This document shows, piece after piece, positions 54,010 through 62,864 of a DNA stretch of 64,000 nt. The translations under genes were made by a program, and so were the position numbers. The stretch is from Oceanihabitans gracilariae (GTDB taxonomy: Bacteria; Bacteroidota; Bacteroidia; Flavobacteriales; Flavobacteriaceae), in the NCBI RefSeq assembly GCF_042684485.1, contig NZ_JBHULM010000007.1, forward strand, positions 620,001 through 684,000, read 5' to 3'. Positions within the stretch are counted from its first letter, which is position 1. Each line of letters opens with the position of its first letter. Below the pieces are notes generated by a model that made no database searches, was not told where the DNA came from, and saw only the letters and a list, made by a program, of their open reading frames with translations.

Positions 54010-55452
54010 TTATTTACTTTTTTTAACTTTTTCTACCATTTCTTTAGTTACAACAGTTTTGTTATTTCCCCAACTGTTATAAACATAGGTTAAAACATTT
54101 GCTATTTCGTCTGTAGATAACATTTGTCTGGTCATTACACTGTTATATTTTTTACCATTAACTGTGATTTCTCCTGTTTTTCCGTGTAACACAATTCCGA
54201 TAGCACGATTTACATCTGCATTTAAATAATCGGAATTTGCTAAAGGAGGAAACGCATTTGGAATACCTTGTCCTTCTGCTTGGTGACAAGCAAAACAGGT
54301 TTGCATATATGCATTTTTACCAAATTCCATTTGCTCTTCAAAAGATTTTGCTGGAATTTCTGATGCTACAAGTTCGTCTGTAGTAGGCATTTCTTGTATA
54401 CCAGGACCTTCAGGTAAATAAATATCATCTCTAATTTCACCAGAATAAATTTTCTTATCCTCTTCACCTTCTACTTTAAGCATTCCTAAAGCACCTTTAT
54501 TAAATGCTCTAAAAATAGAGTGATCTACTAAAATAAAAGTTCCTGGTACATCTACACGAAATTCTACCATTGCAGCACCACCAGCAGGAATCATAGTAGT
54601 TTGTACATTTTCATTAATTAAATCGCCACCTTCAACATGTACTCTGTCGAAAATCTCACCAATAACATGAAAAGAAGATACTAGACCTGGTCCTCCATTT
54701 CCAACAAATAATCTTACCGTTTCACCTACTTTTGCAGTAATTGCATTATCTCCTGTAAGTGCACCTACTTTACCGTTAAATACAACATAATCTGCTTTTT
54801 CATCTACAGCTTTTTGCATATCAAAAGGTTGTAAACCACGTTCTCCATTGGCTCCTTTAGTATAAAAGTCCCCTTGCATGATGTAGTATTCTTTATCTAC
54901 TGGAGGTAAACCTCCTTCTGGTTCTACTAAAATTAGTCCATACATTCCGTTAGCAATATGCATTCCTACTGGAGCAGTTGCACAATGGTACACATATAAA
55001 CCAGGATTTAAGGTTTTAAAAGAAAACACTTTTTCATGTCCAGGAGCTACAAAAGAAGATTCTGCTCCTCCTCCAGGACCTGTAACTGCATGCATGTCTA
55101 TATTATGTGGCAGTTTGTTATCTGGATGGTTTTGCAAGTGAAATTCTACCTCATCACCTACTCTTGTTCTTATAAAGCTTCCTGGTACTGTTCCGCCAAA
55201 AGTCCAATACATATATTCTACTCCATCTGTCATTTCTCCTACTTTTTCAAGGATTTCCATTTTAACAATAAGTTTTTTGGCTTTACGTCTTCCTACTGGA
55301 GTTGGTACATGTGGTGGAGAAGTTAATTCTGCTATCATTTCTCGATTTACAGGAATATCTTCTGCATTTGCATATTCTGTTTCTTTTTTATTAAAGCAAC
55401 TAAACATGGTTAGTGCTAGAATAAGTGACATTAATTTTAGTGTTGTTTTCAT
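54010..55452 (-). CDS. nirK: Copper nitrite reductase with C-terminal cytochrome c domain (NirK)
   Basis: 480 residues, lipoprotein signal (lipobox Cys19). Two cupredoxin domains. Type 1 copper ligands His116, Cys157, His165, Met170; type 2 ligands His121, His156, His311; catalytic Asp119 and His262, all in the order of the Alcaligenes enzyme. The C-terminal 110 residues form a cytochrome c domain with CFACH (Cys386, Cys389, His390). It reduces nitrite to NO, and the fused heme probably supplies electrons. The promoter carries an FNR-type box and an adjacent Rrf2-type site. It is in operon with nirV. Confidence 0.95.
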   Translation of the reverse strand: MKTTLKLMSLILALTMFSCFNKKETEYANAEDIPVNREMIAELTSPPHVPTPVGRRKAKKLIVKMEILEKVGEMTDGVEYMYWTFGGTVPGSFIRTRVGDEVEFHLQNHPDNKLPHNIDMHAVTGPGGGAESSFVAPGHEKVFSFKTLNPGLYVYHCATAPVGMHIANGMYGLILVEPEGGLPPVDKEYYIMQGDFYTKGANGERGLQPFDMQKAVDEKADYVVFNGKVGALTGDNAITAKVGETVRLFVGNGGPGLVSSFHVIGEIFDRVHVEGGDLINENVQTTMIPAGGAAMVEFRVDVPGTFILVDHSIFRAFNKGALGMLKVEGEEDKKIYSGEIRDDIYLPEGPGIQEMPTTDELVASEIPAKSFEEQMEFGKNAYMQTCFACHQAEGQGIPNAFPPLANSDYLNADVNRAIGIVLHGKTGEITVNGKKYNSVMTRQMLSTDEIANVLTYVYNSWGNNKTVVTKEMVEKVKKSK

Positions 55453-55476
55453 AATAGTTAGTTTTTATTTCTTTGA

Positions 55477-55519
55477 CAAAATTAAAATAAAGAAAAAATT
55501 TAAAACATGACAAATATCA
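55477..55519 (-). promoter_or_regulatory. FNR-type box plus -7 element before nirK
   Basis: Box TGACAAATATCA at 55508-55519 (identical to the one before the copper ATPase), centre 55513.5. On the minus strand TAATTTTG occupies 55484-55477, a match to TAnnTTTG. The 36.5-base distance from centre to end is kept. nirK starts 25 bases further on. Confidence 0.75.
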
Positions 55520-55520
55520 C

Positions 55521-55544
55521 AAATAGGACATTTTTATCTTATTT
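55521..55544. promoter_or_regulatory. Rrf2-type palindrome in the nirK-uspA intergenic region
   Basis: Half-site AAATAGGACA (55521-55530), 4-base spacer TTTT, inverted half TATCTTATTT (55535-55544; 8 of 10 positions agree). It begins 2 bases from the FNR box of nirK, so both proteins would bind side by side. Confidence 0.65.
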
Positions 55545-55580
55545 GATTTTAATTGTAAAATTTATATTTATATAACTAAC

Positions 55581-55623
55581 TGATTTATATCATATAATGA
55601 TACGTGTATTTTTTATAACTTTA
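55581..55623 (+). promoter_or_regulatory. FNR-type box plus -7 element before uspA-like gene
   Basis: Box TGATTTATATCA at 55581-55592 (centre 55586.5) and TAACTTTA at 55616-55623 (36.5 bases from centre to end). The ATG follows 20 bases later. Confidence 0.65.
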
Positions 55624-55642
55624 AAATTAAATTATTAATACC

Positions 55643-56464
55643 ATGAAAAATATTCTACTCCTAACAGATTTTTCTGATAATGCTAAAAATGCAATACATT
55701 ATGCTTTGCATTTATTTAAAAATGAAGCATGCCTATTTCACTTAATGCATGTACATAAAATAGGAAGTTTCACTTCAGACGATTTAATGCAAGCGCCTAA
55801 AGAAAGTGTGTATGATTCTATTACTAAAGAACCTAAAGAAGCATTAAATAAGTTAAAAGAAGAATTGCTTACTACCTTTACTAACGCAAAATATACCTTT
55901 GAAACACATATTGATTTTGATGTATTTATAGACGCTATTAAACAAGCAATAAGCAAGAATAAAATAGATTATTTAGTAATGGGTACCAATGGTGCTTCTG
56001 GTACTAAAGAAGTTATTTTAGGCAGTAATACAGTACATGTAATTAGAAAGATAAACTGTAAAACACTAATTATTCCCGAAAACCAAACATTTACACCTAT
56101 TAAAGAATTATTATTACCTCTAGATCCTGAAGATGCTTTAGATGGAAAACAATTTATGGATTTAATAGATTTTATAGAAACTTTTAAAATACATCTGCAT
56201 GCTTTAAGAATTAATCCTAATAACGAAAAAACAGATATTGAAAGTGATGATATAGAAAACCTAGCGCTTTTTAATTGTAAATACCATGTAGTAAATAATG
56301 TACCTATGGATTTTGCTCTATCTAGCTATATGCAAACAAACACTATTGACTTCTTGTCTTTATTTGTTAAAAATGAAGGCTTTTTAGACCATTTCTTTTC
56401 TAAAGCTAACACAAAGGTTAATATTTCTAAAATAACAAAGCCTATACTAATATTACATCCTTAA
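55643..56464 (+). CDS. Universal stress protein, two UspA domains
   Basis: 273 residues. The N-terminal UspA domain (about 1-148) has the start ILLLTDFSDNAKNAIHYAL and the nucleotide-binding signature VMGTNGASGTKEVILGSNTVHVIR. The second domain (about 150-273) is degenerate, with a weaker match. Cytoplasmic; universal stress proteins of this two-domain kind are often induced when oxygen falls. Divergent from nirK, with its own FNR-type box. Function beyond stress tolerance unknown. Confidence 0.85.
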   Translation: MKNILLLTDFSDNAKNAIHYALHLFKNEACLFHLMHVHKIGSFTSDDLMQAPKESVYDSITKEPKEALNKLKEELLTTFTNAKYTFETHIDFDVFIDAIKQAISKNKIDYLVMGTNGASGTKEVILGSNTVHVIRKINCKTLIIPENQTFTPIKELLLPLDPEDALDGKQFMDLIDFIETFKIHLHALRINPNNEKTDIESDDIENLALFNCKYHVVNNVPMDFALSSYMQTNTIDFLSLFVKNEGFLDHFFSKANTKVNISKITKPILILHP

Positions 56465-56493
56465 ACGCTTTTGGTTTATTATAAAGGTAATAG

Positions 56494-56943
56494 CTATAGT
56501 TTAAAATGCACAAAATAGTCTTTAATTAAATCTTCTAATCTAGTTAAAACAGCTTCTGCTTCTGTATTATTTTCAGCTTCTTTTAATGTAGAAATTTCAT
56601 CTAACATTGGTACTAAAACCACATGCAATTGATCATGTGGTTCTCCAACCATATTACAGTTTTTAATGATATAACTTGTTTGCTTGGCAAGTTTTTTTCC
56701 TAGCGCATTATAATCTTTATTATTACCTGCTTTAAATGCCTTAATAATAGTATTCATTTTTTCAACACCTCCTTGTGTTTCTGGGTTTACAAGCCATTTA
56801 TTACCTTGATTTAATTTTAGTTGTAAGGTGTCTAATAAACTAATTTCTTTGGTTTCACTAGTGTTTAATTTAACTTTTTTAGAATCATTACATGCAACAA
56901 TTGCTAGTGCAAACATTAATAGAAGTAGATATTTTATTTTCAT
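56494..56943 (-). CDS. Lipoprotein with cytochrome-c'-like helical form, end of nos operon
   Basis: 149 residues with a lipobox (ALAIVACND, Cys18). The mature part is helical, with KCNM-like KNCNMVGEPHDQLHVVLVPMLDE and LEDLIKDYFVHFKL. The arrangement of helices and the length recall cytochrome c', but no CxxCH site is present, so no covalent heme. It directly follows nosY (1 base between) and so belongs to the nos operon. It might bind NO, heme or copper, or none; I do not recognise a named family. Confidence 0.7.
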   Translation of the reverse strand: MKIKYLLLLMFALAIVACNDSKKVKLNTSETKEISLLDTLQLKLNQGNKWLVNPETQGGVEKMNTIIKAFKAGNNKDYNALGKKLAKQTSYIIKNCNMVGEPHDQLHVVLVPMLDEISTLKEAENNTEAEAVLTRLEDLIKDYFVHFKL

Positions 56944-56944
56944 A

Positions 56945-57727
56945 TTAAAAGTCTTTTTTATTTGATTTAAATAGTATTCTTAAAACAGGTAAAATTACCC
57001 AAACAGTTAACATTACAAACGAAACAATTAACCCAAAACTAGTACCAAAAAACTGCTTAAAAACAGCACCTGTATACCCTAATAATGCCGAAATATCTAA
57101 CTTTAATAAGATTAAAGTTCTAGATAAATCTATAGGATTTAACATAGTACCCAATAAGGATAATTTATCTAATGGATAATCTTCAAAAAGAATTAATGTC
57201 ATTAAAAACAAGCCATCATAAATTACAGCTAAAAATAGCCAAAGTAAAATAGCATAGCCAAAACCTTTGATTTTATTTTCGTTTGAAAGTGCTATATTAA
57301 AAGCTAATGCGGTAAAAATTAAAGTTAAAAAGGTTCCTGTAACAAGTAATAAGGAGAAATCCCAAATGGCACTACTTTCAAACAAACCATAAAATACAAA
57401 CGGAATCCCTAAACCTAGAATTAAACTCATAGAAAGTGATAATGCCACTCCTAAATATTGTCCTAAAAATATAGACGAACGTTTTACGGGTTGCGCTAAA
57501 AGTAACTCTGTAAATTCTTGGGAATTATAATAATACATAACACCAAAAATGGTTCCTATTAAAGGTACAAGAACAATAATAACATTCATTAAAGTAATGA
57601 CTGCTTTAGATAAATCATTATTTAAAAATAGCAGTACAATACCTAGTAATAAATAGAAAATAAAATACACGTAACTCCAACGACTACGCATTAAATCGAA
57701 AAAACTATATTTTAATATTTTAAGCAT
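56945..57727 (-). CDS. nosY: NosY, ABC permease of the nitrous-oxide reductase maturation system
   Basis: 260 residues with six membrane helices. Motifs: NSQEFTELLLAQPVKRSSIFLGQYLG in the first third, as in the NosY/ABC-2 family. Works with NosF to feed NosD with a sulfur species for building the CuZ centre of NosZ. Overlaps nosF by 8 bases. Confidence 0.88.
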   Translation of the reverse strand: MLKILKYSFFDLMRSRWSYVYFIFYLLLGIVLLFLNNDLSKAVITLMNVIIVLVPLIGTIFGVMYYYNSQEFTELLLAQPVKRSSIFLGQYLGVALSLSMSLILGLGIPFVFYGLFESSAIWDFSLLLVTGTFLTLIFTALAFNIALSNENKIKGFGYAILLWLFLAVIYDGLFLMTLILFEDYPLDKLSLLGTMLNPIDLSRTLILLKLDISALLGYTGAVFKQFFGTSFGLIVSFVMLTVWVILPVLRILFKSNKKDF

Positions 57728-58427
57728 GATTATCTGTTAATATAGACGCAATTGCATGTTCGAAATCGGGTTGATTGGTCTTAGTTTTTAATTCTGAAAT
57801 AGGTCCTTTAAAGTAAATTTTTCCTTCTAGTATAAATACAATTTCATCTGAAATTTCTTCCACAAAACTCATGATATGCGAAGTAATAAGTATTGTTTTT
57901 CCTTTGGCTTTTTCTGCTTTAATTAAACCTTTTAATCTAATTAATGAAATAGGATCTAAACCAGTTGTAGGTTCATCTAAAATAACTAATGGACTATTAA
58001 ACATAAAAGTTAAAACAAGATTTACTTTTTGTTTTGTTCCTCCAGAAAGGTTTCCTAATTTCTTATCTAAAAAAGGTTCTAATCGAAACAAGGCTATTAA
58101 ACGTTGGTCTTCGTCTGTAGGTTTGCGTAAATCCTTAATCATTTTTATTAATTCCCTCACCTTTAAATTACTCGGAAAATTAGCTATTTGCGGTAAATAA
58201 TCAATTTTATGTCTGTACTCAGAATTTTTATTAATGTTTTCACCAAGTACTGTAATTTCTCCTTTATTAGGAATTACCATACCTAAAACGGCTTTAATTA
58301 AAGTGGTTTTACCAGAACCATTTGGACCAAGTATAGCAAAAATTCCGCCTTCACTGATGTTTAAATCTACACCACTTAGCACTTGATTTTTACCAAATTT
58401 TTTATGTAAATTTTTAATGTTTACCAT
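57720..58427 (-). CDS. nosF: NosF, ABC ATPase of the nitrous-oxide reductase maturation system
   Basis: 235 residues. Walker A GPNGSGKTT (about 34-42), signature LSGGTKQK (about 130), Walker B LVILDEPTTGLDP (about 150). Forms the NosFY transporter that, with NosD, supplies CuZ assembly. Overlaps nosD by 7 bases and nosY by 8 bases, so the three are tightly coupled. Confidence 0.92.
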   Translation of the reverse strand: MVNIKNLHKKFGKNQVLSGVDLNISEGGIFAILGPNGSGKTTLIKAVLGMVIPNKGEITVLGENINKNSEYRHKIDYLPQIANFPSNLKVRELIKMIKDLRKPTDEDQRLIALFRLEPFLDKKLGNLSGGTKQKVNLVLTFMFNSPLVILDEPTTGLDPISLIRLKGLIKAEKAKGKTILITSHIMSFVEEISDEIVFILEGKIYFKGPISELKTKTNQPDFEHAIASILTDNHA

Positions 58428-59656
58428 GTTATCCTTTTAATTAATGGGTTGTTGTCTAATAAATTATCTGGTGTAAAAACAGGAGATACTTTTTCAGAAA
58501 AATCAATAATGTCTATAAACATACTACGGAGTAAAATAATAGTTTCTGGTGTACGATTTACTATATACGAAAACAATTTTACAGGTCTGTAAGGCACATC
58601 ACCTATACCATTTTTATCCAAGTCATAACCAGTATAATTACTCCAGTAGTTTTTATCAAATTCATTATCATTTACCTTACTATTATAAGCTATATCGAAG
58701 GAATTATATAGGAAATTATTTTCGGTAAATACATTAGTATAACAAGCGCCTTTAACTTTAATTGCCCAACCATTATTTACAAAATTGTTATGTTTATAAT
58801 TAATGCGGTTAGACCCTTCAACGTTGATACCAATAGTATTGTCTTCAAAAGAATTACCAATAATTTCTGCATCATTAATTTCTTTAAGTAACAGTCCGTA
58901 TGAAGCTGTTCCCCAATTTTCTTTAAAAATGTTGTTATACATCTTTATACGTTTAGAAAACATTACAGCCACTCCTGCTCCATTATTTTCAAAGGTATTA
59001 TCCTCATAAACATCGTCATTAGAAAACATAAAATGTAAGCCATAACGAACATTTAAAGCACTCACATTATTTTTAATGGTACAAAAATTAGAGAACTCTA
59101 AATAAATACCATCACGAACGTGTTGCACAAAATTATGTTCAATATGAATATTTTTACTGTACCACAATTGAATACCGTTTCCAGAATTATATTCTTCTAC
59201 AGCTTCACCAATTATTTTGTTATGATATACTTTTCCGTCACTAGATTTTTCAATATAAATTCCAAAGAAAAGCTTTTCTAATACTAGATTCTGAATTAAA
59301 AAATTTTTACTATTCCTTACTCGAATAGCAGCATAATCTTCGGTATAACTATTGCCAACATTAATAATAAACAAGCCATCAACTGTAACATGGTCTGATA
59401 TTATAGTAATTATTTCCCCTTTTAATTCGCCATCTATAACCGGATAATTTTCTCCAATAATTATCAAAGGTTTGTTTACAATAACATTATGCTCTTTATA
59501 AGTGCCTTTTTTAACTACAATGGTATCAAAATCTTTTGCTTGAGCAATACCCTCTTTTAATGTAGTAATAGCACATGCTTTACAAACCACAATAGTTTGT
59601 GCAACAGTAGAATTAGCTATTAAAATGAGTGCTATAAAAACGAATAGGTGCTTCAT
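58421..59656 (-). CDS. nosD: NosD, periplasmic right-handed beta-helix maturation factor
   Basis: 411 residues with a signal peptide (ending in ANSTVAQ). The body is a right-handed beta-helix with repeated turns such as GIYIEKSSDGKVYHNKI, GIQLWYSKNIHIEHNFV and GIYLEFSNFCTIKNNV. NosD docks on NosFY and donates sulfur and copper to NosZ. It lies between nosL and nosF. Confidence 0.92.
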   Translation of the reverse strand: MKHLFVFIALILIANSTVAQTIVVCKACAITTLKEGIAQAKDFDTIVVKKGTYKEHNVIVNKPLIIIGENYPVIDGELKGEIITIISDHVTVDGLFIINVGNSYTEDYAAIRVRNSKNFLIQNLVLEKLFFGIYIEKSSDGKVYHNKIIGEAVEEYNSGNGIQLWYSKNIHIEHNFVQHVRDGIYLEFSNFCTIKNNVSALNVRYGLHFMFSNDDVYEDNTFENNGAGVAVMFSKRIKMYNNIFKENWGTASYGLLLKEINDAEIIGNSFEDNTIGINVEGSNRINYKHNNFVNNGWAIKVKGACYTNVFTENNFLYNSFDIAYNSKVNDNEFDKNYWSNYTGYDLDKNGIGDVPYRPVKLFSYIVNRTPETIILLRSMFIDIIDFSEKVSPVFTPDNLLDNNPLIKRITW

Positions 59657-59660
59657 TTAT

Positions 59661-60098
59661 CTAGTCTTTAAATTTTGCGGTCAACGTTTGCCAAGTATAT
59701 AGATCGCCTCCTTTTTCTTTTTGACTTTTTACAGCATCAGACTTGTTTTTAAAAGCAGAAAGAAATGCTCCCATAGGACTAGGTATATTTTTACTAATTA
59801 AAAACGTTGCCTTGGTAGCGTCTATTAAAACTTCTGGTTCGGTGTAGTTATTGGTTAAGTATAGCGCTATTTCAGTAGTATCAAAATCTTGCATAAAATG
59901 AAGCATACATTCTGAAGCATCAAATTTATATACTTTACCTTTTTTAGTAACAATTTGAGCAGCATGTACCTTATCAACAATAGTCATTTTACAAAACTGA
60001 CAACCATCACTTCCATAATTTATAGGTTCTGGTGATACATTACAGCTGAAAAAGAACAGAAATACTGCAAAATAGAGATAGTGTTTTAGTGTTTGCAT
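59661..60098 (-). CDS. nosL: NosL, copper lipoprotein chaperone
   Basis: 145 residues with lipobox Cys19. The copper-binding motif is GCQFCKMTI (Cys33, Cys36, Met38), the standard NosL site; ASECMLHFMQDF adds another Cys/Met cluster. NosL supplies Cu(I) to NosD/NosZ. It lies 4 bases upstream of nosD. Confidence 0.92.
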   Translation of the reverse strand: MQTLKHYLYFAVFLFFFSCNVSPEPINYGSDGCQFCKMTIVDKVHAAQIVTKKGKVYKFDASECMLHFMQDFDTTEIALYLTNNYTEPEVLIDATKATFLISKNIPSPMGAFLSAFKNKSDAVKSQKEKGGDLYTWQTLTAKFKD

Positions 60099-60128
60099 GA
60101 TTTTAGTGTTTTTAATTTATGGCATTAC

Positions 60129-60749
60129 TTATTGTGTTGCTTTTTTAAGACTTGCTTTTTTACCTAACCAAAATGCAACAAGTGTTAAAAACATTCCAAC
60201 AAACATGAGATAACCTCCTGTATGTGGTAGTGAAGTTACATCAAAATTTAATAACTTTTTAAAACCAATTAGTGGTGGTTTATAAGACATTGGTGAACCA
60301 TCAGGATTGGTTACTTTTATTATAGCGTGAGGATCTAAATCACTACCATAATCTATTAACCAATTATTAAAATCATACATTCCCATTACACCTAATAAAG
60401 ACATAAATACAAACCATCCTAAAAAAGCTTTATAACTTACTTTTTCAAAATACCCTAACAAACCAATGATAACACCTAAAATTACCATTGCGATAATTAC
60501 CTTAGGAAAAACGGAAAACTCCCACATATCTTCTGGTTTAGGTATTACTTTCATTCCTATATAGTGGTTTAATCCGTCAATATTTTGTAAATCAAATTCA
60601 GAAACACCTTTAATTCCTTGAATGTAAATATTCATTCCTAATGGATCTGGATATTGAGGAGCACCAAGCATGATATTCCAAAGAGGAAATTTAAAAAGTC
60701 CTAACAATAATAAAGAACCTATTACCATTATAATTCCAGCCTTTTTCAT
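60129..60749 (-). CDS. Four-helix membrane protein, NosB-like
   Basis: 206 residues with four hydrophobic helices (about 5-25, 83-105, 109-127, 180-200) and a periplasmic loop of about 55 residues rich in Pro/Asp (LGAPQYPDPLGMNIYIQ). It stands between nosZ and nosL. In clade II nos clusters, such as Wolinella, a membrane protein named NosB occupies this position; the function is not known. I assign it by position and topology, not by a clear motif. Confidence 0.65.
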   Translation of the reverse strand: MKKAGIIMVIGSLLLLGLFKFPLWNIMLGAPQYPDPLGMNIYIQGIKGVSEFDLQNIDGLNHYIGMKVIPKPEDMWEFSVFPKVIIAMVILGVIIGLLGYFEKVSYKAFLGWFVFMSLLGVMGMYDFNNWLIDYGSDLDPHAIIKVTNPDGSPMSYKPPLIGFKKLLNFDVTSLPHTGGYLMFVGMFLTLVAFWLGKKASLKKATQ

Positions 60750-60798
60750 AATATATATTATCTAATTAACCATTTATTTATATAGTGATTTAAAAAGA

Positions 60799-60830
60799 AA
60801 AGCGAGAGCGACAAAATCAACTCTCGCTTT
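60799..60830 (-). terminator. Stem-loop between nosZ and the NosB-like gene
   Basis: Perfect 10-bp stem (60799-60808 with 60821-60830) with a 12-base loop; on the minus strand it is followed by TTTTCTTTTT. It may terminate part of the nosZ transcript or protect its 3' end, giving more NosZ than assembly factors. Confidence 0.65.
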
Positions 60831-60878
60831 ATATTAGGAAAATAAACACTAAAACAAAATTCTCCTAAAATTCACTTC

Positions 60879-62837
60879 TTATTCTCCTAAAGACCAAGAC
60901 AATTCTATATTAGAATTTGCTGGAGATACACGAACGTAACCTTGCATTTCTTGGTGTAAAGCAGAACAGAAATCTGTACAATAAAAAGGCCACACACCAA
61001 CTCTTTCTGGTTCCCAAGTTAAGGTTCTTGTTTGTCCTGGTGCAATTAGTAATTCTGCATTTCTAGCTCCAATCATAGCAAAACCATGTGGTACATCAAA
61101 ATCTTGTTCTAAGTTAGTGATATGAAAAAACACCTTATCTCCAACTTTAACACCTTCAATATTGTCTGGTGAAAAGTGACTACGTATCATTGTCATATAC
61201 ACATGTACATTTTTACCATCTCTAACTACTTTAGTATCGTCATCACTTAATGCTTTTCTAGGATGCTCATTTTCTGATAGCTTAAATATTTTTTGAGAGT
61301 TATTTTTAACAATTTCTGCTGGAATTGCTGCTGCATAATGCGGTTCACCATGTGTAGGGAAGTCTAAAAGCAGTTCCATTTTATCTCCAGAAATATCATA
61401 TAATTGTGCTGAGTGTTCCATTTCTGGACCTGTTGGTAAATAACGATCTTTGGTAATTTTGTTCATTGCAAACATATATTTACCAAATGGTTTTGCTGAG
61501 TTTCCTCCAGGAATAGTTAAGTGACCTACAGAGTAATATGTTGGTTTTCTATCTATAACTTCCCAAGTTCCTAACTTCCATTTTACAACTTCCGAAGAAA
61601 TAAAGAAGGTAGTATAAGCATTTCCTTTACCATCAAACTCTGTATGCAAAGGTCCTAATCCTGGTTGTTCAACCGAACCTGCTAAAACATCTTCAAAATT
61701 TAATACAGGAATACCATAAGCATCTCCAGCAAATTTTTTGTTTTCAATAGCATCTAACATTTTTGTAAAAGAGTGTACTGTTAAGTTAGCTGAAAGTTTA
61801 CCATTACCAACAATGTACTCTCCAGAAGGATCTACATCACATCCATGAGGTGATTTTGGTGTTGGGATTAAATATACAGCTCCAGGAACATCTGTTGGGT
61901 TAACCACACGTACTTCTTTTTTCATGGTAGAAGTTGCTATATGACTATCATCATTATACACATTATGTGCATAATTGGCAGGCATCATTGTACCTCCACC
62001 ATTGTTTACATACTCTTCAATTTTTTTCCAGTTTATTGCTGCAATAAAATCTTTATCGTTTTGTGAAGCATTAACCTCTAAAAGAGAGTTAGCTTCTTCG
62101 GTATTATATGTTGTAAAGAAGAACCATCCATGAGATTTTCCACGTCCAGGATGCGATAAATCATAGTTAAATCCTGGCATTAACACTTGAAATTTAATAT
62201 CCATATGGCCATGTTCTGGATCTACAGAAATAAAAGACAAAGCACCTTTAAAGTTTCCTTTATACTCTTTAATTGCGATATCTTTTTGAGGAATTGGCAC
62301 AGAAAAACGTGTTCCTGCAACCACATACTCCGTATTTTCTGTTATAAAAGAAGAACTGTGGTTACCAGCACTATTTGGAACTTCGATAATTTCTTCTGTT
62401 TCAAAAGTGGTTAAACTAATTCTTGCTATACGAGGTGTATTATTTCCGTTTATAAAAACCCAACGACCATCTAATTCTCCATTTGTTTGAGAAATATCTG
62501 GATGGTGCGAATCATCCCAAGGCACAAAGCCATAAGAGGTTTCTAACATTGGTTTGGTTTCTTCAGAATACCCATAACCATTTGTTGGAAATTGAGAGAA
62601 TACAGGAATTTCTTTAAACATTCTTCCTGATGGTAAGCCGTAAACCGTAAGGTTACCACTATATCCTCCGGAAATAAATGCGTAATGTGAATCATGTTCT
62701 CCAGGTGCTACGTACACTTTTTCTGCATTATTGCTAGATAAAGCGCCATTTTTATTAGACTTGCTAGAATTATTACAACTTGTAAAAGCAGCAAGAATTG
62801 TTACTATTGCAATAGCTGATGTTATTATTCTTTTCAT
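60879..62837 (-). CDS. nosZ: Nitrous-oxide reductase NosZ (clade II, Sec-type)
   Basis: 652 residues. The leader is a Sec/lipoprotein signal with lipobox Cys20 (AAFTSCNN), without a twin-arginine motif, as in clade II NosZ. The beta-propeller has the CuZ histidine pattern: DDSHHPDISQ, AGNHSS, PEHGHMDI, GKSHGW, SPHGCD, GPLHTE and GEPHYA. The C-terminal cupredoxin domain has the CuA site WPFYCTDFCSALHQEM (Cys620, Cys624, His628, Met631). It reduces N2O to N2. It is the third of the minus-strand genes, after the cytochrome c and fasciclin genes. Confidence 0.96.
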   Translation of the reverse strand: MKRIITSAIAIVTILAAFTSCNNSSKSNKNGALSSNNAEKVYVAPGEHDSHYAFISGGYSGNLTVYGLPSGRMFKEIPVFSQFPTNGYGYSEETKPMLETSYGFVPWDDSHHPDISQTNGELDGRWVFINGNNTPRIARISLTTFETEEIIEVPNSAGNHSSSFITENTEYVVAGTRFSVPIPQKDIAIKEYKGNFKGALSFISVDPEHGHMDIKFQVLMPGFNYDLSHPGRGKSHGWFFFTTYNTEEANSLLEVNASQNDKDFIAAINWKKIEEYVNNGGGTMMPANYAHNVYNDDSHIATSTMKKEVRVVNPTDVPGAVYLIPTPKSPHGCDVDPSGEYIVGNGKLSANLTVHSFTKMLDAIENKKFAGDAYGIPVLNFEDVLAGSVEQPGLGPLHTEFDGKGNAYTTFFISSEVVKWKLGTWEVIDRKPTYYSVGHLTIPGGNSAKPFGKYMFAMNKITKDRYLPTGPEMEHSAQLYDISGDKMELLLDFPTHGEPHYAAAIPAEIVKNNSQKIFKLSENEHPRKALSDDDTKVVRDGKNVHVYMTMIRSHFSPDNIEGVKVGDKVFFHITNLEQDFDVPHGFAMIGARNAELLIAPGQTRTLTWEPERVGVWPFYCTDFCSALHQEMQGYVRVSPANSNIELSWSLGE

Positions 62838-62864
62838 TTTAATGTGTTTTTGATTAGTGTGTTT

